From assembly GCA_030656215.1 (NCBI GenBank), contig JAUSOD010000004.1, forward strand, positions 1 through 61,148: 61,148 bases of DNA, given 5' to 3'. Numbering within the stretch: position 1 is the stretch's first letter; every line of letters starts with the position of its first letter. The stretch is from Azoarcus sp. GTDB lineage: Bacteria > Pseudomonadota > Gammaproteobacteria > Burkholderiales > Rhodocyclaceae. Positions 25,879 through 34,464 of the stretch are shown in pieces. The notes below the pieces were generated by a model. It was not told the DNA's origin. It did not search any database and saw nothing but the letters and a program-made list of their open reading frames with translations. Position numbers and translations under genes: made by a program.

Positions 25879-27780
25879 TCACACCACCGCCGCCGTCGGC
25901 TCGCGCAGAAACGTGGCCAATTCATTTACCGCCATCGGGCGACCGAGCAGATAACCCTGAAGAATATCGCAGCCGGCCATGGCGAGGAATTCCGCCTGGA
26001 CCTCGGTTTCCACCCCTTCGGCCACTACCGAGATATTCAGCGCATGCGCCATCTGGACCACCGCACGCACGATGGCGGCGTTCTCCTCGTCACCTGGCAC
26101 TCCGCTGATGAAACTTTGGTCGATCTTCAGCGTGCTGACCTGGAAGCGCTTAAGGTAGCCTAGCGACGAATACCCGGTACCGAAATCGTCGATGGCCAAG
26201 GCAAAGCCGGCCGCGCGCAAAGCCTCGAGTACGCGGGCCCCGCGTGCTTCAGTCAGCGCGCTTTCGGTCAGTTCAAACTCGAAATGCGTTGCACGCTCTC
26301 CATAGCGCGCCAAGGTTCGGCTGGCGCGGCCGACGATGGCGTCGCCGCGCAACAGCTGAAGCGGTGACACGTTCACTGCCACCTTGGGGACCGCCACGCC
26401 GGTCGCTCGCAACTCGGCAAGGTCGCGACAGACGCGGTCGAGCACCCAGTCACCCAGCTCGGAAATCAGCCCGGTGTGTTCGGCAACCGGAATGAACTCG
26501 GCCGGCGATACAAACCCGCCATCTTCTGTTCGCCACCGTGCCAGGGCCTCGACACCGACGACACGGCGGGTGCGTGCACACACTTTGGGCTGATAGGCCA
26601 CCCACAGCCCCCCGTCGTGCTCTTTCAAGGCCAAGCGCAGGTCGGCTTCGAGCCGCAGATCGTGGCGGACCTTGCCGTCAATCGACTCGGAAAAGAACTG
26701 GTATCCGTTCTTGCCCTGTCCCTTGGCCACATACATGGCCATGTCCGCGTGCCGCAGCAGAGCGGCCGGGTCCTCGCCATCGGCGGGCAGCATGGCGATA
26801 CCGACACTCAGGCCGATGTGGGTCGGAGTGGGTTCGGTCGGGAAGGGCACGGAAATCGCGGCAATCAGCTTGCGTACCACGTGCGCGGTGTAGTCGGGAT
26901 CACCGACGCCGTAGAGGACGGCCGCGAACTCGTCGCCCCCGATGCGGCCCACCACATCCCCGGCCCGCAGAGTGCTGCGCAGGCGCTCGGCGACCATGGC
27001 GAGTACCTGGTCGCCGACTTCGTGGCCGAAGGAGTCGTTAACCTTCTTGAAATCGTCGACATCGAGGAACAGCAGTGCGGCGGGCACAGCCTGGCGGCGC
27101 ACGTGGTCCACCACCTTGCGCAACTCGTCTTCGAACAGGCGCCGGTTCGGCAGCCCGGTGACCTGATCGTACAGGGCGAAGTGCTCCAGTCGCTCCTCGG
27201 CTCGCGCAGTCCGTCGCCGCAAGCGCCGGGTCAGGCGGTAGGCGAGCGCAAGGGCGACCACGGCAATGCCCACGACACCTGCTGCGTACTCAAGCAGCCG
27301 GCGGTAGAGGGAAGTGAAATCAACCTCGAGGACCAGGGTGCCGATCATCGCCCCATTGAAGTGGATATCCTCACGCAGCAGGCCACCACTGGCACCGAAG
27401 GACGTGGTATCGGGCACGCCAACTGAGCCCGCAGCCGGTTCGCCGTCCACGCCGCTCAGGTTCGACGGAAACGACCGCGTGCCGGACGACTCCGCCGCCA
27501 GCAGCATGCCGTTGGCGCGATACAGGGCGGCTGCAACGATGCGCGGTGTATGCCGGATGGCGGCAATGATCTCCTTGCCGCTGCGCGCATCGTCGAACAC
27601 CAGCGCGGCACTGCTATTCTCGGCGATGATGGCCGCCTCGGTATGAAGTTCCTCAAGCAACACCTGCCGCCCGACCACATATTGGTGCACCATCAGCAGG
27701 ACAAAGGCAATGCCTAGCGTGAGAACGGTGGAAACCAGGCTCAGCCAGCGTGAACGGCGAATGCGGACGATTGGTTCCAT
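25879..27780 (-). CDS. GGDEF-EAL protein with periplasmic sensor (YfiN-like)
   Basis: 633 residues from the ATG at 27780 (MEPIVRIRRSRWLSLVSTVL). TM helix at about 12-32, periplasmic CHASE8-like sensor to about 160, second TM at about 162-182, then GGDEF and EAL. GGDEF is intact (RIGGDEFAAVL) with the RxxD inhibitory site (RAGD) five residues before. EAL is intact too (VEALARW, VNVSPLQL, FELTESAL, DDFGTGYSSLGYLKRF). Either or both activities are possible. It begins 2 bases after the YfiR-like gene ends, and YfiR represses the cyclase YfiN in Pseudomonas, so this pair is probably a periplasmically gated c-di-GMP switch. Confidence 0.9.
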   Translation of the reverse strand: MEPIVRIRRSRWLSLVSTVLTLGIAFVLLMVHQYVVGRQVLLEELHTEAAIIAENSSAALVFDDARSGKEIIAAIRHTPRIVAAALYRANGMLLAAESSGTRSFPSNLSGVDGEPAAGSVGVPDTTSFGASGGLLREDIHFNGAMIGTLVLEVDFTSLYRRLLEYAAGVVGIAVVALALAYRLTRRLRRRTARAEERLEHFALYDQVTGLPNRRLFEDELRKVVDHVRRQAVPAALLFLDVDDFKKVNDSFGHEVGDQVLAMVAERLRSTLRAGDVVGRIGGDEFAAVLYGVGDPDYTAHVVRKLIAAISVPFPTEPTPTHIGLSVGIAMLPADGEDPAALLRHADMAMYVAKGQGKNGYQFFSESIDGKVRHDLRLEADLRLALKEHDGGLWVAYQPKVCARTRRVVGVEALARWRTEDGGFVSPAEFIPVAEHTGLISELGDWVLDRVCRDLAELRATGVAVPKVAVNVSPLQLLRGDAIVGRASRTLARYGERATHFEFELTESALTEARGARVLEALRAAGFALAIDDFGTGYSSLGYLKRFQVSTLKIDQSFISGVPGDEENAAIVRAVVQMAHALNISVVAEGVETEVQAEFLAMAGCDILQGYLLGRPMAVNELATFLREPTAAVV

Positions 27781-27782
27781 GA

Positions 27783-28331
27783 CTACTCCAAGACCGTACG
27801 GGCCAGGCGCAACGCTTTCGAACTGAGCGTCAGCCCCGCCCGACGGACGGCACCCAGGTGAACATCGAACACCACCCGACCGGCCACCAGTTCGAGATTG
27901 ATCATGACGCCGTGATCCAGAAGACCCGGGGTGTCGCCGGTGAGCAGCACCCCGCCCGCGCGCAGGGCGGGCAGCACATCGGGGAACTGCGCCACGTCGT
28001 CGGGCGCGAGGTAGACTGCGTGGCACTGCGCGAGCCGCGTGGCATCGGTTCGAATCGTGCTCAACTGCTGATTCCTGAGCACCTTCCCGTCGAGCCGGAC
28101 CAGTGCGGTCGCGACCGCACTGTCGCTGAAATAGCAGATCGCAAGCCGGCCACGCGGCGGCAGCCCGCTCTCCGGCCACTCGACGAAATGCAGCATGTTG
28201 GCCAGGATCGCGGCCTTCAGATCTGACTCCGGCGCTTGCCGCTGGGCCAGCGCAGGCACCGGCAAGACCAGCAGCAATGCAAGCATGAAGCCGTGCAGGA
28301 AGCACGAACGAGTCAATTCCGTGGCGCTCAC
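27783..28331 (-). CDS. YfiR-family periplasmic protein (DUF4154)
   Basis: 182 residues with a signal peptide (residues about 12-29, LHGFMLALLLVLPVPALAQ) and the DUF4154 features: ILANMLHFVEWPES near the mature start, LAICYFSD, CHAVYLAP and the hydrophobic VMINLELVAGRVVFDVHL near the end. YfiR senses the periplasmic redox or envelope state and inhibits YfiN. The start is GTG overlapping the receptor stop (GTGA), so the three genes are tightly coupled. The order receptor, yfiR-like, GGDEF-EAL suggests that a TonB substrate and c-di-GMP are linked. Confidence 0.85.
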   Translation of the reverse strand: MSATELTRSCFLHGFMLALLLVLPVPALAQRQAPESDLKAAILANMLHFVEWPESGLPPRGRLAICYFSDSAVATALVRLDGKVLRNQQLSTIRTDATRLAQCHAVYLAPDDVAQFPDVLPALRAGGVLLTGDTPGLLDHGVMINLELVAGRVVFDVHLGAVRRAGLTLSSKALRLARTVLE

Positions 28332-30304
28332 AGGCCGATCGTCCAGCTCAGGCGAAACTGGCGTCGATCCTGTTCAATGGCGTCCTGCATGAATGCCGAC
28401 GAGGCCGGATCCGAATAGCGCCGATCACCCAGATTGTAGATCCCGACCCGCCATTCACCGATGCCGGCTTGCGCCCCGGTGGACAGCACGAGGTTGACGA
28501 CACCATGACCCGCGACCCTGCCGTTGAGCGTTTTGCGCTCCGACATGCCCTGCCACTGCCCCGCCGCCTTCCAGCCGCCGGGCAGCGGCACCGCAAAAAC
28601 CAGCTTGCCGAGCAGACGGGGCGAATTCACCAGTGTGTTGCCGTCGGCCATGCGCGACTGCTGCCAGCCGATGCTGCCGCGCACACGGTAGCCCCCGGCC
28701 CAATGGTGCTCGGCATCCATTTCCACGCCATGGGCCCGCACTCGCGACACGTTGGTGAACACCTCCAGGCCATCGCCTGGGTCGGTGACCTGCTCGATCA
28801 TGTCGCGCATCTCGTTGCGATACAGGCTGATGCCCGCCCGCCCCGCGCGTCCGAGACGAAAATCCGCTGTCAGCTCGACGCTGCGGGTGCGCTCCGGGCG
28901 CAACTCGGGGTTGGCCTTCTGCAGTAGTCCGCCGTCATCGTAGAAGCGTTCGTAGGCATTGGGCGGCCGGTACGCGCGATGGAACATCGCCTTGAGCGTC
29001 ATGTCTGCGTGGGGCTGAAAAATAAGGGCGATACGTGGCGAATTGATCGGCGAGTAGTCACTGTGGCGGTCGTGACGCAGGCTCAGGTTCAACAACCACT
29101 GCGGATGAAAGCGCCACTCGTCCTGCACGAACAGCCCGAGAGTACGCGAAGGATCGTCGGTATCGAGTATCTCGGTGCGGGGGGCGACATCGTGGTTACG
29201 CTGCAGTAGCCGGGTGTTCCACTGGCGCTCGGCGCCGAGCATCCAGCGGTGGCTGGGGCCGGCTGCACCACTGAGGCGGTAGTCGATGCCGCTCCAGTCC
29301 GCGCGCGCGTCATCGCGATTGTCGAGCGGGCCGGAGTAGTGATACGCGCCATCGTAGCGGTAGCTGCCGTTGAAGACGCGGAACTGCTGCTGCAAGTCGT
29401 CGCCCAGCGACCCGTCGTAAGCCAGCTCGAGCAAGGTGTTCTGATCCAGTGTGCGCGTGCCGCTTTCGCCGAAGGCGGTGGCAAAGGGCGCATTGGGCAA
29501 GTCCTTGTCGCGCGCGGCGAAGCCCCCGATCAGGCGCCAGTCGCCCCAGCGAAATTTGGCGTAGGCCTTGCGATACCGTTCGCCGTCGAGCCCGCGCGCA
29601 CTGCCGTCGGTCACGCCGTTGTCGAACTCGGGGTAGTAATGATCCTTGCCCTCGGCGCCGTAGGCGGCGAAACCAAAGAACCAGTCGCCGTCGCCGTCGA
29701 GACGCTGCCCGGCGACGATGCCCAGCCGCCGGCTCTGCCCGCTGCCGGCATCGACCGTAACCCGGGCGCCATTGACGTCGCCACCGTCGAGCATCACCGC
29801 ATTGACGATGCCGAACAGGGCGTTGCCGCCATAGACCGCCGACACCGGACCGGACACGAATTCGAGGCGCTTGATCCAGTCGATCTCGACCGGCCCCTCG
29901 TTGCCCACCTGGGCCTGATCGTAAATCGCATCGTTGCGCCGCGCGCCATCGGTGAGCAGCAGGATGCGCGAATTGTAGTCGCCCGAGCGGTTGAAGCCGC
30001 GTACGCCGAGATAGGTGTAGTTGCGGTCATTGCTGGCGTAGACGCCGGGTACGGTGGTCAACGCCTCTGCAATATTGCGATAACCCTGCTCGCGCAACTC
30101 CTCCCGGGCAATGACGGTGATCGAGGTCGGGCTGTCGGCGAGCGGCTGGGCATAGCGTGCAGCCCCGACCACCTCGACCCGCAACAGGTCATCCAGCGAC
30201 AGGTCGGCGAGGTCGAGGTTTTCGGCCAGTGGGGCCCCCGCCGGACTTGATTGGCACCAGACGCTGGCCACGATGGCCAGCGTCAGTCGCCGTGTTGTGC
30301 GCAT
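28328..30304 (-). CDS. TonB-dependent receptor, possible signalling partner
   Basis: 658 residues from the ATG at 30304 (GGGAG upstream), with a signal peptide (TLAIVASVWCQSSPAGA). Near the mature N terminus is NLDLADLSLDDLLRVEVVGA, a TonB-box-like region found in receptors that sit with signalling proteins. The plug follows (SPTSITVIAREEL, VPGVYASN, YLGVRGFNRSGDYNSRILLL) and then a vitamin B12-type barrel. Similar receptors occur beside YfiR/GGDEF genes. No cobalamin riboswitch was seen upstream. The ligand is unknown. Confidence 0.88.
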   Translation of the reverse strand: MRTTRRLTLAIVASVWCQSSPAGAPLAENLDLADLSLDDLLRVEVVGAARYAQPLADSPTSITVIAREELREQGYRNIAEALTTVPGVYASNDRNYTYLGVRGFNRSGDYNSRILLLTDGARRNDAIYDQAQVGNEGPVEIDWIKRLEFVSGPVSAVYGGNALFGIVNAVMLDGGDVNGARVTVDAGSGQSRRLGIVAGQRLDGDGDWFFGFAAYGAEGKDHYYPEFDNGVTDGSARGLDGERYRKAYAKFRWGDWRLIGGFAARDKDLPNAPFATAFGESGTRTLDQNTLLELAYDGSLGDDLQQQFRVFNGSYRYDGAYHYSGPLDNRDDARADWSGIDYRLSGAAGPSHRWMLGAERQWNTRLLQRNHDVAPRTEILDTDDPSRTLGLFVQDEWRFHPQWLLNLSLRHDRHSDYSPINSPRIALIFQPHADMTLKAMFHRAYRPPNAYERFYDDGGLLQKANPELRPERTRSVELTADFRLGRAGRAGISLYRNEMRDMIEQVTDPGDGLEVFTNVSRVRAHGVEMDAEHHWAGGYRVRGSIGWQQSRMADGNTLVNSPRLLGKLVFAVPLPGGWKAAGQWQGMSERKTLNGRVAGHGVVNLVLSTGAQAGIGEWRVGIYNLGDRRYSDPASSAFMQDAIEQDRRQFRLSWTIGL

Positions 30305-30412
30305 GCAAGCTCCCGTCACCCGGTTCCATCCCTCATCGAGCGCCAAGCTCGATCCACCGCCGCGACTGCTGCGGGCGGCAAGAACACGCGCAAAGTGCCG
30401 AATATGCCACGT

Positions 30413-31069
30413 CTATTCGAGCCCCGACAGGTAATCCGCCATGGCATCGATGTTGTTCGCGCCGAGCTGGGTGACCGCTGCTGTCATCGGCGCATAGAGA
30501 CGCCCGCCGGTCTGGGAAAGATAGCGTTTGAGGCTGAGACGGATGTACTCGCGCTGCTGGCCGGCAAGGCGCGGAAAGGCTTCTCCCCCACGCGCATCGG
30601 GCTGGTGGCAGCGTGCGCACAGGGTGGCGAACAGTTTGCCACCTTCAGCCGCGCGCGGGCCGGGTGCGGTCGTGGGCACCACCGGGGCGGCGGCGTAGTG
30701 CAGGGCGATGGCTGCCTTGTCGCGCTCGCTGAGGACCTTCATCAGGCCTTCCATGAATTCGTCCTTGCGCTTGCCGGTGAGGAAGGCGTCCATCTGGCCA
30801 AGCACATAGGCGGGATGCTGACCGGCGAGGTTGGGCACCTCCGGATAGCGACTGATCCCGGCCTCGCCGTGGCAATTGGCACAGAAGAATGCCGACTTCT
30901 TGCCTTCGATCAGGACCGCTGGGCGAGCTGCGGTATCTTGCTGCATCCGTGCGAGCCGGTGCGCTGCAGTATCCGGATCCGCTGCATACGCCTCAGGCAT
31001 GAACAAGCTGCTTGCTGCAATTGACAGAGCCAATGTCGCTAAGGCCGACCGGCTGCCCGTGTAATGCAT
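30413..31069 (-). CDS. Dihaem cytochrome c (c4-like)
   Basis: 218 residues from the ATG at 31069 (GAGGAG upstream), with a signal peptide ending at about residue 29 (MPEAYA). Two haem-binding motifs, CANCH and CARCH, each lead a cytochrome c lobe; YPEVPNLAGQHPAYVLGQMD and FPRLAGQQREYIRLSLKRYL are the conserved c4/c5-type helices, and MEGLMKVLS and APMTAAVTQL hold likely axial Met ligands. It is a periplasmic electron carrier. It sits 108 bp upstream of the receptor gene on the same strand and is divergent from tctC. Partner oxidase or dehydrogenase is not obvious. Confidence 0.9.
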   Translation of the reverse strand: MHYTGSRSALATLALSIAASSLFMPEAYAADPDTAAHRLARMQQDTAARPAVLIEGKKSAFFCANCHGEAGISRYPEVPNLAGQHPAYVLGQMDAFLTGKRKDEFMEGLMKVLSERDKAAIALHYAAAPVVPTTAPGPRAAEGGKLFATLCARCHQPDARGGEAFPRLAGQQREYIRLSLKRYLSQTGGRLYAPMTAAVTQLGANNIDAMADYLSGLE

Positions 31070-31312
31070 GACTGCTCCTCGTGAAACCCGTGGAAGGTGT
31101 GACACACCATGGATGCGCGCCTTGGTGCGCCGATACTAGCGTCATCTTTCGGCACAGACTGCGTCAGATTCCACGAACCGGCATCGATCGCGGTGGCGCT
31201 GCAGCTCGCGCCTTGCTGAAAGCCAAACGAAAGCCAGTCTCCTTATCTTCCGTTGCCATGCAGGGTCTTCCCACAGCCGCCCTGCACTGATCAATAAACG
31301 GAGGAGACCACC

Positions 31313-32296
31313 ATGATGCTCAAGAAAACCCTGGTTGCCGCTGCAACCGCCCTCATCGCCACCGTCGCCGTCGGGCTTGCACATGCCGAACCGGCCAAGC
31401 CCGAGTGCATCGCCCCGGCCAAGCCGGGCGGCGGTTTCGACCTGACCTGCAAGCTGGCGCAAAGCGCGCTGCAGGATGCCAAACTGCTCGACGCGCCGAT
31501 GCGCGTCACCTACATGCCCGGCGGCATCGGCGCGGTCGCCTACAACACCGTGATCGCCAACCGTCCGGCCGAAGGCGGCACCATCGTCGCCTACTCGGGC
31601 GGCTCCTTCCTCAATCTGGCGATCGGCAAGTTCGGCAAGTACACCGAAGACGACGTCAAGTGGCTGGCTGCCGTGGGTGCCGACTACGGCGCGATCATCG
31701 TAAAAGCCGACTCACCCTACCAGACCCTGAAGGATCTGGTCGAGGCCACACGCAAGGAGCCGGCCAAGGTCGTGTTCGGCGCGGGCGGTTCGGTGGGCAG
31801 TCAGGACTGGATGAAGTCGGCGCTGATCGCACGCGAAGCCGGGGTCAATCCCAAGTCGATGCGCTATGTCGCCTTCGAGGGCGGTGGCGAGGCGATCACG
31901 GCGCTGATGGGCGGTCATGTACATGCCTACTCGGGTGACGCCTCCGAAGTGCTGGGACACATGAAGGGCGGTCGCATCCGCGTGCTCGCGATCATGGCGC
32001 CCGAGCGCCTGAAGGGTGATCTGTCAGCGATCCCGACCGCGATTGAACAGGGCTACAACGTGGACTGGACCATTACCCGCGGCTTCTACATGGGCCCGAA
32101 AGTGTCCGATGCCGACTACCAGTGGTGGGTTGCCGCATTCGACAAGCTGCAGGGCTCGCCCGAGTTCGACAAGCTGCGCGCCGAGCGCGGGCTGTTCCCC
32201 TACAACCTGTCCGGCGCCAAGCTGACCGAAAACGTCAAGAAGGAAGTGGCGCGCTACAAGACACTCGCCACCGAGTTCGGCCTGACCGCCCAGTAA
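31313..32296 (+). CDS. tctC: Tripartite tricarboxylate transporter substrate-binding protein
   Basis: 327 residues, signal peptide to about residue 25 (VAVGLAHA). Family motifs: APAKPGGGFDLTCKLAQSAL, YMPGGIGAVAYNTV, FGAGGSVGSQDWM and GGGEAITALMGGHVHAYSGD. It captures a carboxylate in the periplasm and delivers it to TctAB. First of tctCBA, with AGGAG before the ATG. Bug-family proteins vary widely in ligand (citrate, tricarballylate, aromatic acids), so the substrate is open. Confidence 0.93.
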   Translation: MMLKKTLVAAATALIATVAVGLAHAEPAKPECIAPAKPGGGFDLTCKLAQSALQDAKLLDAPMRVTYMPGGIGAVAYNTVIANRPAEGGTIVAYSGGSFLNLAIGKFGKYTEDDVKWLAAVGADYGAIIVKADSPYQTLKDLVEATRKEPAKVVFGAGGSVGSQDWMKSALIAREAGVNPKSMRYVAFEGGGEAITALMGGHVHAYSGDASEVLGHMKGGRIRVLAIMAPERLKGDLSAIPTAIEQGYNVDWTITRGFYMGPKVSDADYQWWVAAFDKLQGSPEFDKLRAERGLFPYNLSGAKLTENVKKEVARYKTLATEFGLTAQ

Positions 32297-32355
32297 GCGC
32301 CCGCCCCATTCCTCGCCCCGCCCCCGCATCCGTCGCGATGCGGGGGCACCTGTAA

Positions 32356-32811
32356 ATGGAGACCGACATGAGCGAAAGAATCTTCGGCGGTGTACTGCTG
32401 CTCATCAGCATCGCCGGCATCTGGATCGCGCGTGCCTTCGAAGCACCGTTTTCCTACGAACCGGTCGGGCCACGCGCCTTCCCGATGCTGATCCTGGCCT
32501 TGCTCGGCATCTGCGCCGTCATGCTGATGCTGGAAAAAAAGAGTGAAGCCACCTGGCCCCCAGCCGTCGTTCTGCAACACATCGGCGCGCTGTTTCTGAT
32601 CGTGCTGGTCTATGCCTGGCTGTTCGACAAGCTCGGCTTCATCCTCGCCACGGTGTTGATGGTGGTTCCGATCGCACGCTTCTTCAGCGGAAGCTGGAAG
32701 CAGGCGGTGGCAGGCGGTGTCGGTCTGGGTGTGGGCCTGTTCATCCTGTTCGACAAGCTGCTCGACGTCGCGCTGCCGACCGGGCTGTGGCTCAACAACA
32801 TCCTGGGGTAG
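32356..32811 (+). CDS. tctB: Tripartite tricarboxylate transporter small membrane subunit
   Basis: 151 residues with four predicted helices, including ERIFGGVLLLISIAGIWIAR and GFILATVLMVVPIARFF. EPVGPRAFPMLILALLGICA is the conserved TctB segment. It complexes with TctA. Between tctC (60 bp) and tctA (3 bp), clearly co-transcribed. Confidence 0.92.
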   Translation: METDMSERIFGGVLLLISIAGIWIARAFEAPFSYEPVGPRAFPMLILALLGICAVMLMLEKKSEATWPPAVVLQHIGALFLIVLVYAWLFDKLGFILATVLMVVPIARFFSGSWKQAVAGGVGLGVGLFILFDKLLDVALPTGLWLNNILG

Positions 32812-32814
32812 ATC

Positions 32815-34323
32815 ATGGATAGCACATTTGCACTGCTAATGCAGGGCTTTGCCGTCGCCGGCACGCCCGAAAACCTGATGATCGCGCTCATCGGCTGCTT
32901 TCTCGGCACCATCGTCGGCTTGCTGCCGGGACTGGGTCCGATCAACGGCGTCGCGATCCTGCTACCAATCGCGTTCGCGATGAAACTGCCGCCGGAGTCG
33001 GCGCTGATCCTGCTGTGTGCGGTGTATGCCGGTTGCGAGTACGGTGGGCGGATTTCCGCGATCCTGCTCAACGTGCCCGGTGATGCCGGGGCGGTTATGA
33101 CCACCCTCGACGGCTATCCGATGGCACGAAAGGGGCTGGCCGGACCGGCATTGTCGATCTCGGCGGTCGCGTCCTTCGTCGGCGCGATGGTGGCCACCCT
33201 CGGCATCGTGCTGTTCGCGCCGATCCTGGCCGAATGGGCAATCGCGTTCGGCCCGGCCGAGTACTTCGTGCTGATGGTGCTGGCACTATGCTGCCTCGGC
33301 GGCCTGGTGGGCGATTCGCTGCCCAAAGCCTTGATCGCCTGCCTGATCGGCCTGCTGCTGTCGACCGTGGGCATCGATTCGAACAGCGGCGTATATCGCT
33401 TCACCTTCGAGGCGCTGCACCTGCAGGACGGCATTCCCTTCATCGTCATCGTTATTGGCTTGTTCGCGGTGAGCGAGCTAATGCTGATGCTCCAACATGC
33501 GCGGTCGGGCACCGAGCCAATGGCGATCACCGGGCGGCTGATGTTCAACATGAAGGAGTTCATGCTGGCCAAGTGGACCATGCTGCGCTGCTCGCTGGCC
33601 GGCTTCTTCATCGGCGTGCTGCCGGGTGCGGGTGCCACCATCGCTTCAGCCATGTGTTACGCCAGCGAGCGGCGCATGGCGGGCAAGGACAGCGACTTCG
33701 GCAAGGGCGACGTGCGCGGCGTGGCCGCACCGGAAGCGGCCAACAACGCCTCGGCCAACGGCTCGCTGGTACCGATGCTCACGCTGGGCGTGCCTGGTTC
33801 GGGCACCACCGCGGTGATGATGGGCGCGCTGACGCTGTACAACATCACCCCGGGCCCGACCCTGTTCCAGGAGCAGCCGGCGATCGTGTGGGGCCTGATT
33901 GCGTCGCTGTTCATCGCCAACGTCATGCTGCTGGCACTGAACATCCCGCTGATCCGGGTGTTCGTGAAGTTCCTGTCGATCCCGAACTGGCTGCTGGTGC
34001 CGGGCGTGGCGGCCATCTCGATGGTCGGCGTGTATGCGGTGCATGGCAACACCTTCGACCTGGTGCTGGGCACCGTGATCGGCGGCATCGGCTACATACT
34101 GCGGGTGATGAACTTCCCGATCGCGCCCTTCATCCTCGGCTTCGTGCTCGGCGACATGATGGAGCAGAACCTGCGCCGCGCACTGTCGATCAGCGATGGC
34201 GAGATCGGCGTGTTGTTCGGCAGCCCGATCGCAATCGGCCTGTGGGTGGTGGCGATTGCGATGCTGATCGGCCCGCGCCTGATGAAGATGCGCGAGAAGC
34301 ACGGCGAAGAGGCCGTTGTCTGA
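32815..34323 (+). CDS. tctA: Tripartite tricarboxylate transporter large permease
   Basis: 502 residues, about 12 helices. The two TctA signatures are present: LGTIVGLLPGLGPINGVAIL and, in the second half, GFFIGVLPGAGATIASAMCY; the EAANNASANGSLVPMLTLGV loop is also typical. It is the ion-driven permease of the TTT family. Last gene of tctCBA, followed by a strong terminator at 34416-34444. Confidence 0.95.
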   Translation: MDSTFALLMQGFAVAGTPENLMIALIGCFLGTIVGLLPGLGPINGVAILLPIAFAMKLPPESALILLCAVYAGCEYGGRISAILLNVPGDAGAVMTTLDGYPMARKGLAGPALSISAVASFVGAMVATLGIVLFAPILAEWAIAFGPAEYFVLMVLALCCLGGLVGDSLPKALIACLIGLLLSTVGIDSNSGVYRFTFEALHLQDGIPFIVIVIGLFAVSELMLMLQHARSGTEPMAITGRLMFNMKEFMLAKWTMLRCSLAGFFIGVLPGAGATIASAMCYASERRMAGKDSDFGKGDVRGVAAPEAANNASANGSLVPMLTLGVPGSGTTAVMMGALTLYNITPGPTLFQEQPAIVWGLIASLFIANVMLLALNIPLIRVFVKFLSIPNWLLVPGVAAISMVGVYAVHGNTFDLVLGTVIGGIGYILRVMNFPIAPFILGFVLGDMMEQNLRRALSISDGEIGVLFGSPIAIGLWVVAIAMLIGPRLMKMREKHGEEAVV

Positions 34324-34415
34324 TCCTGTCCGAAAAGCCCGGGTTCCGGCCTCTCCTCCCGTTGTCCCAGACCCGGGCCCAAGCTGCGGCACCGTCCCTG
34401 CTCGCAGCTTTCTTT

Positions 34416-34444
34416 CGGGGCGCCTTCGGGCGCCTCGTTTTTTT
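34416..34444 (+). terminator. Rho-independent terminator of tctCBA
   Basis: Stem CGGGGCGCC / GGCGCCTCG (one G-T pair), loop TTCG, followed by seven T (34438-34444). It lies 93 bp after the tctA stop and just before the stop of the convergent tctE, so it separates the two units. Confidence 0.85.
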
Positions 34445-34464
34445 GTGCCAGCGTTGGCCCTCGG

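Noticed and set aside
28328-30304. Reading the second TonB receptor as a vitamin B12 transporter (BtuB)
   Set aside because: The barrel is of that general type, but there is no cobalamin riboswitch or B12 gene nearby, and the partners are YfiR- and GGDEF-type proteins.
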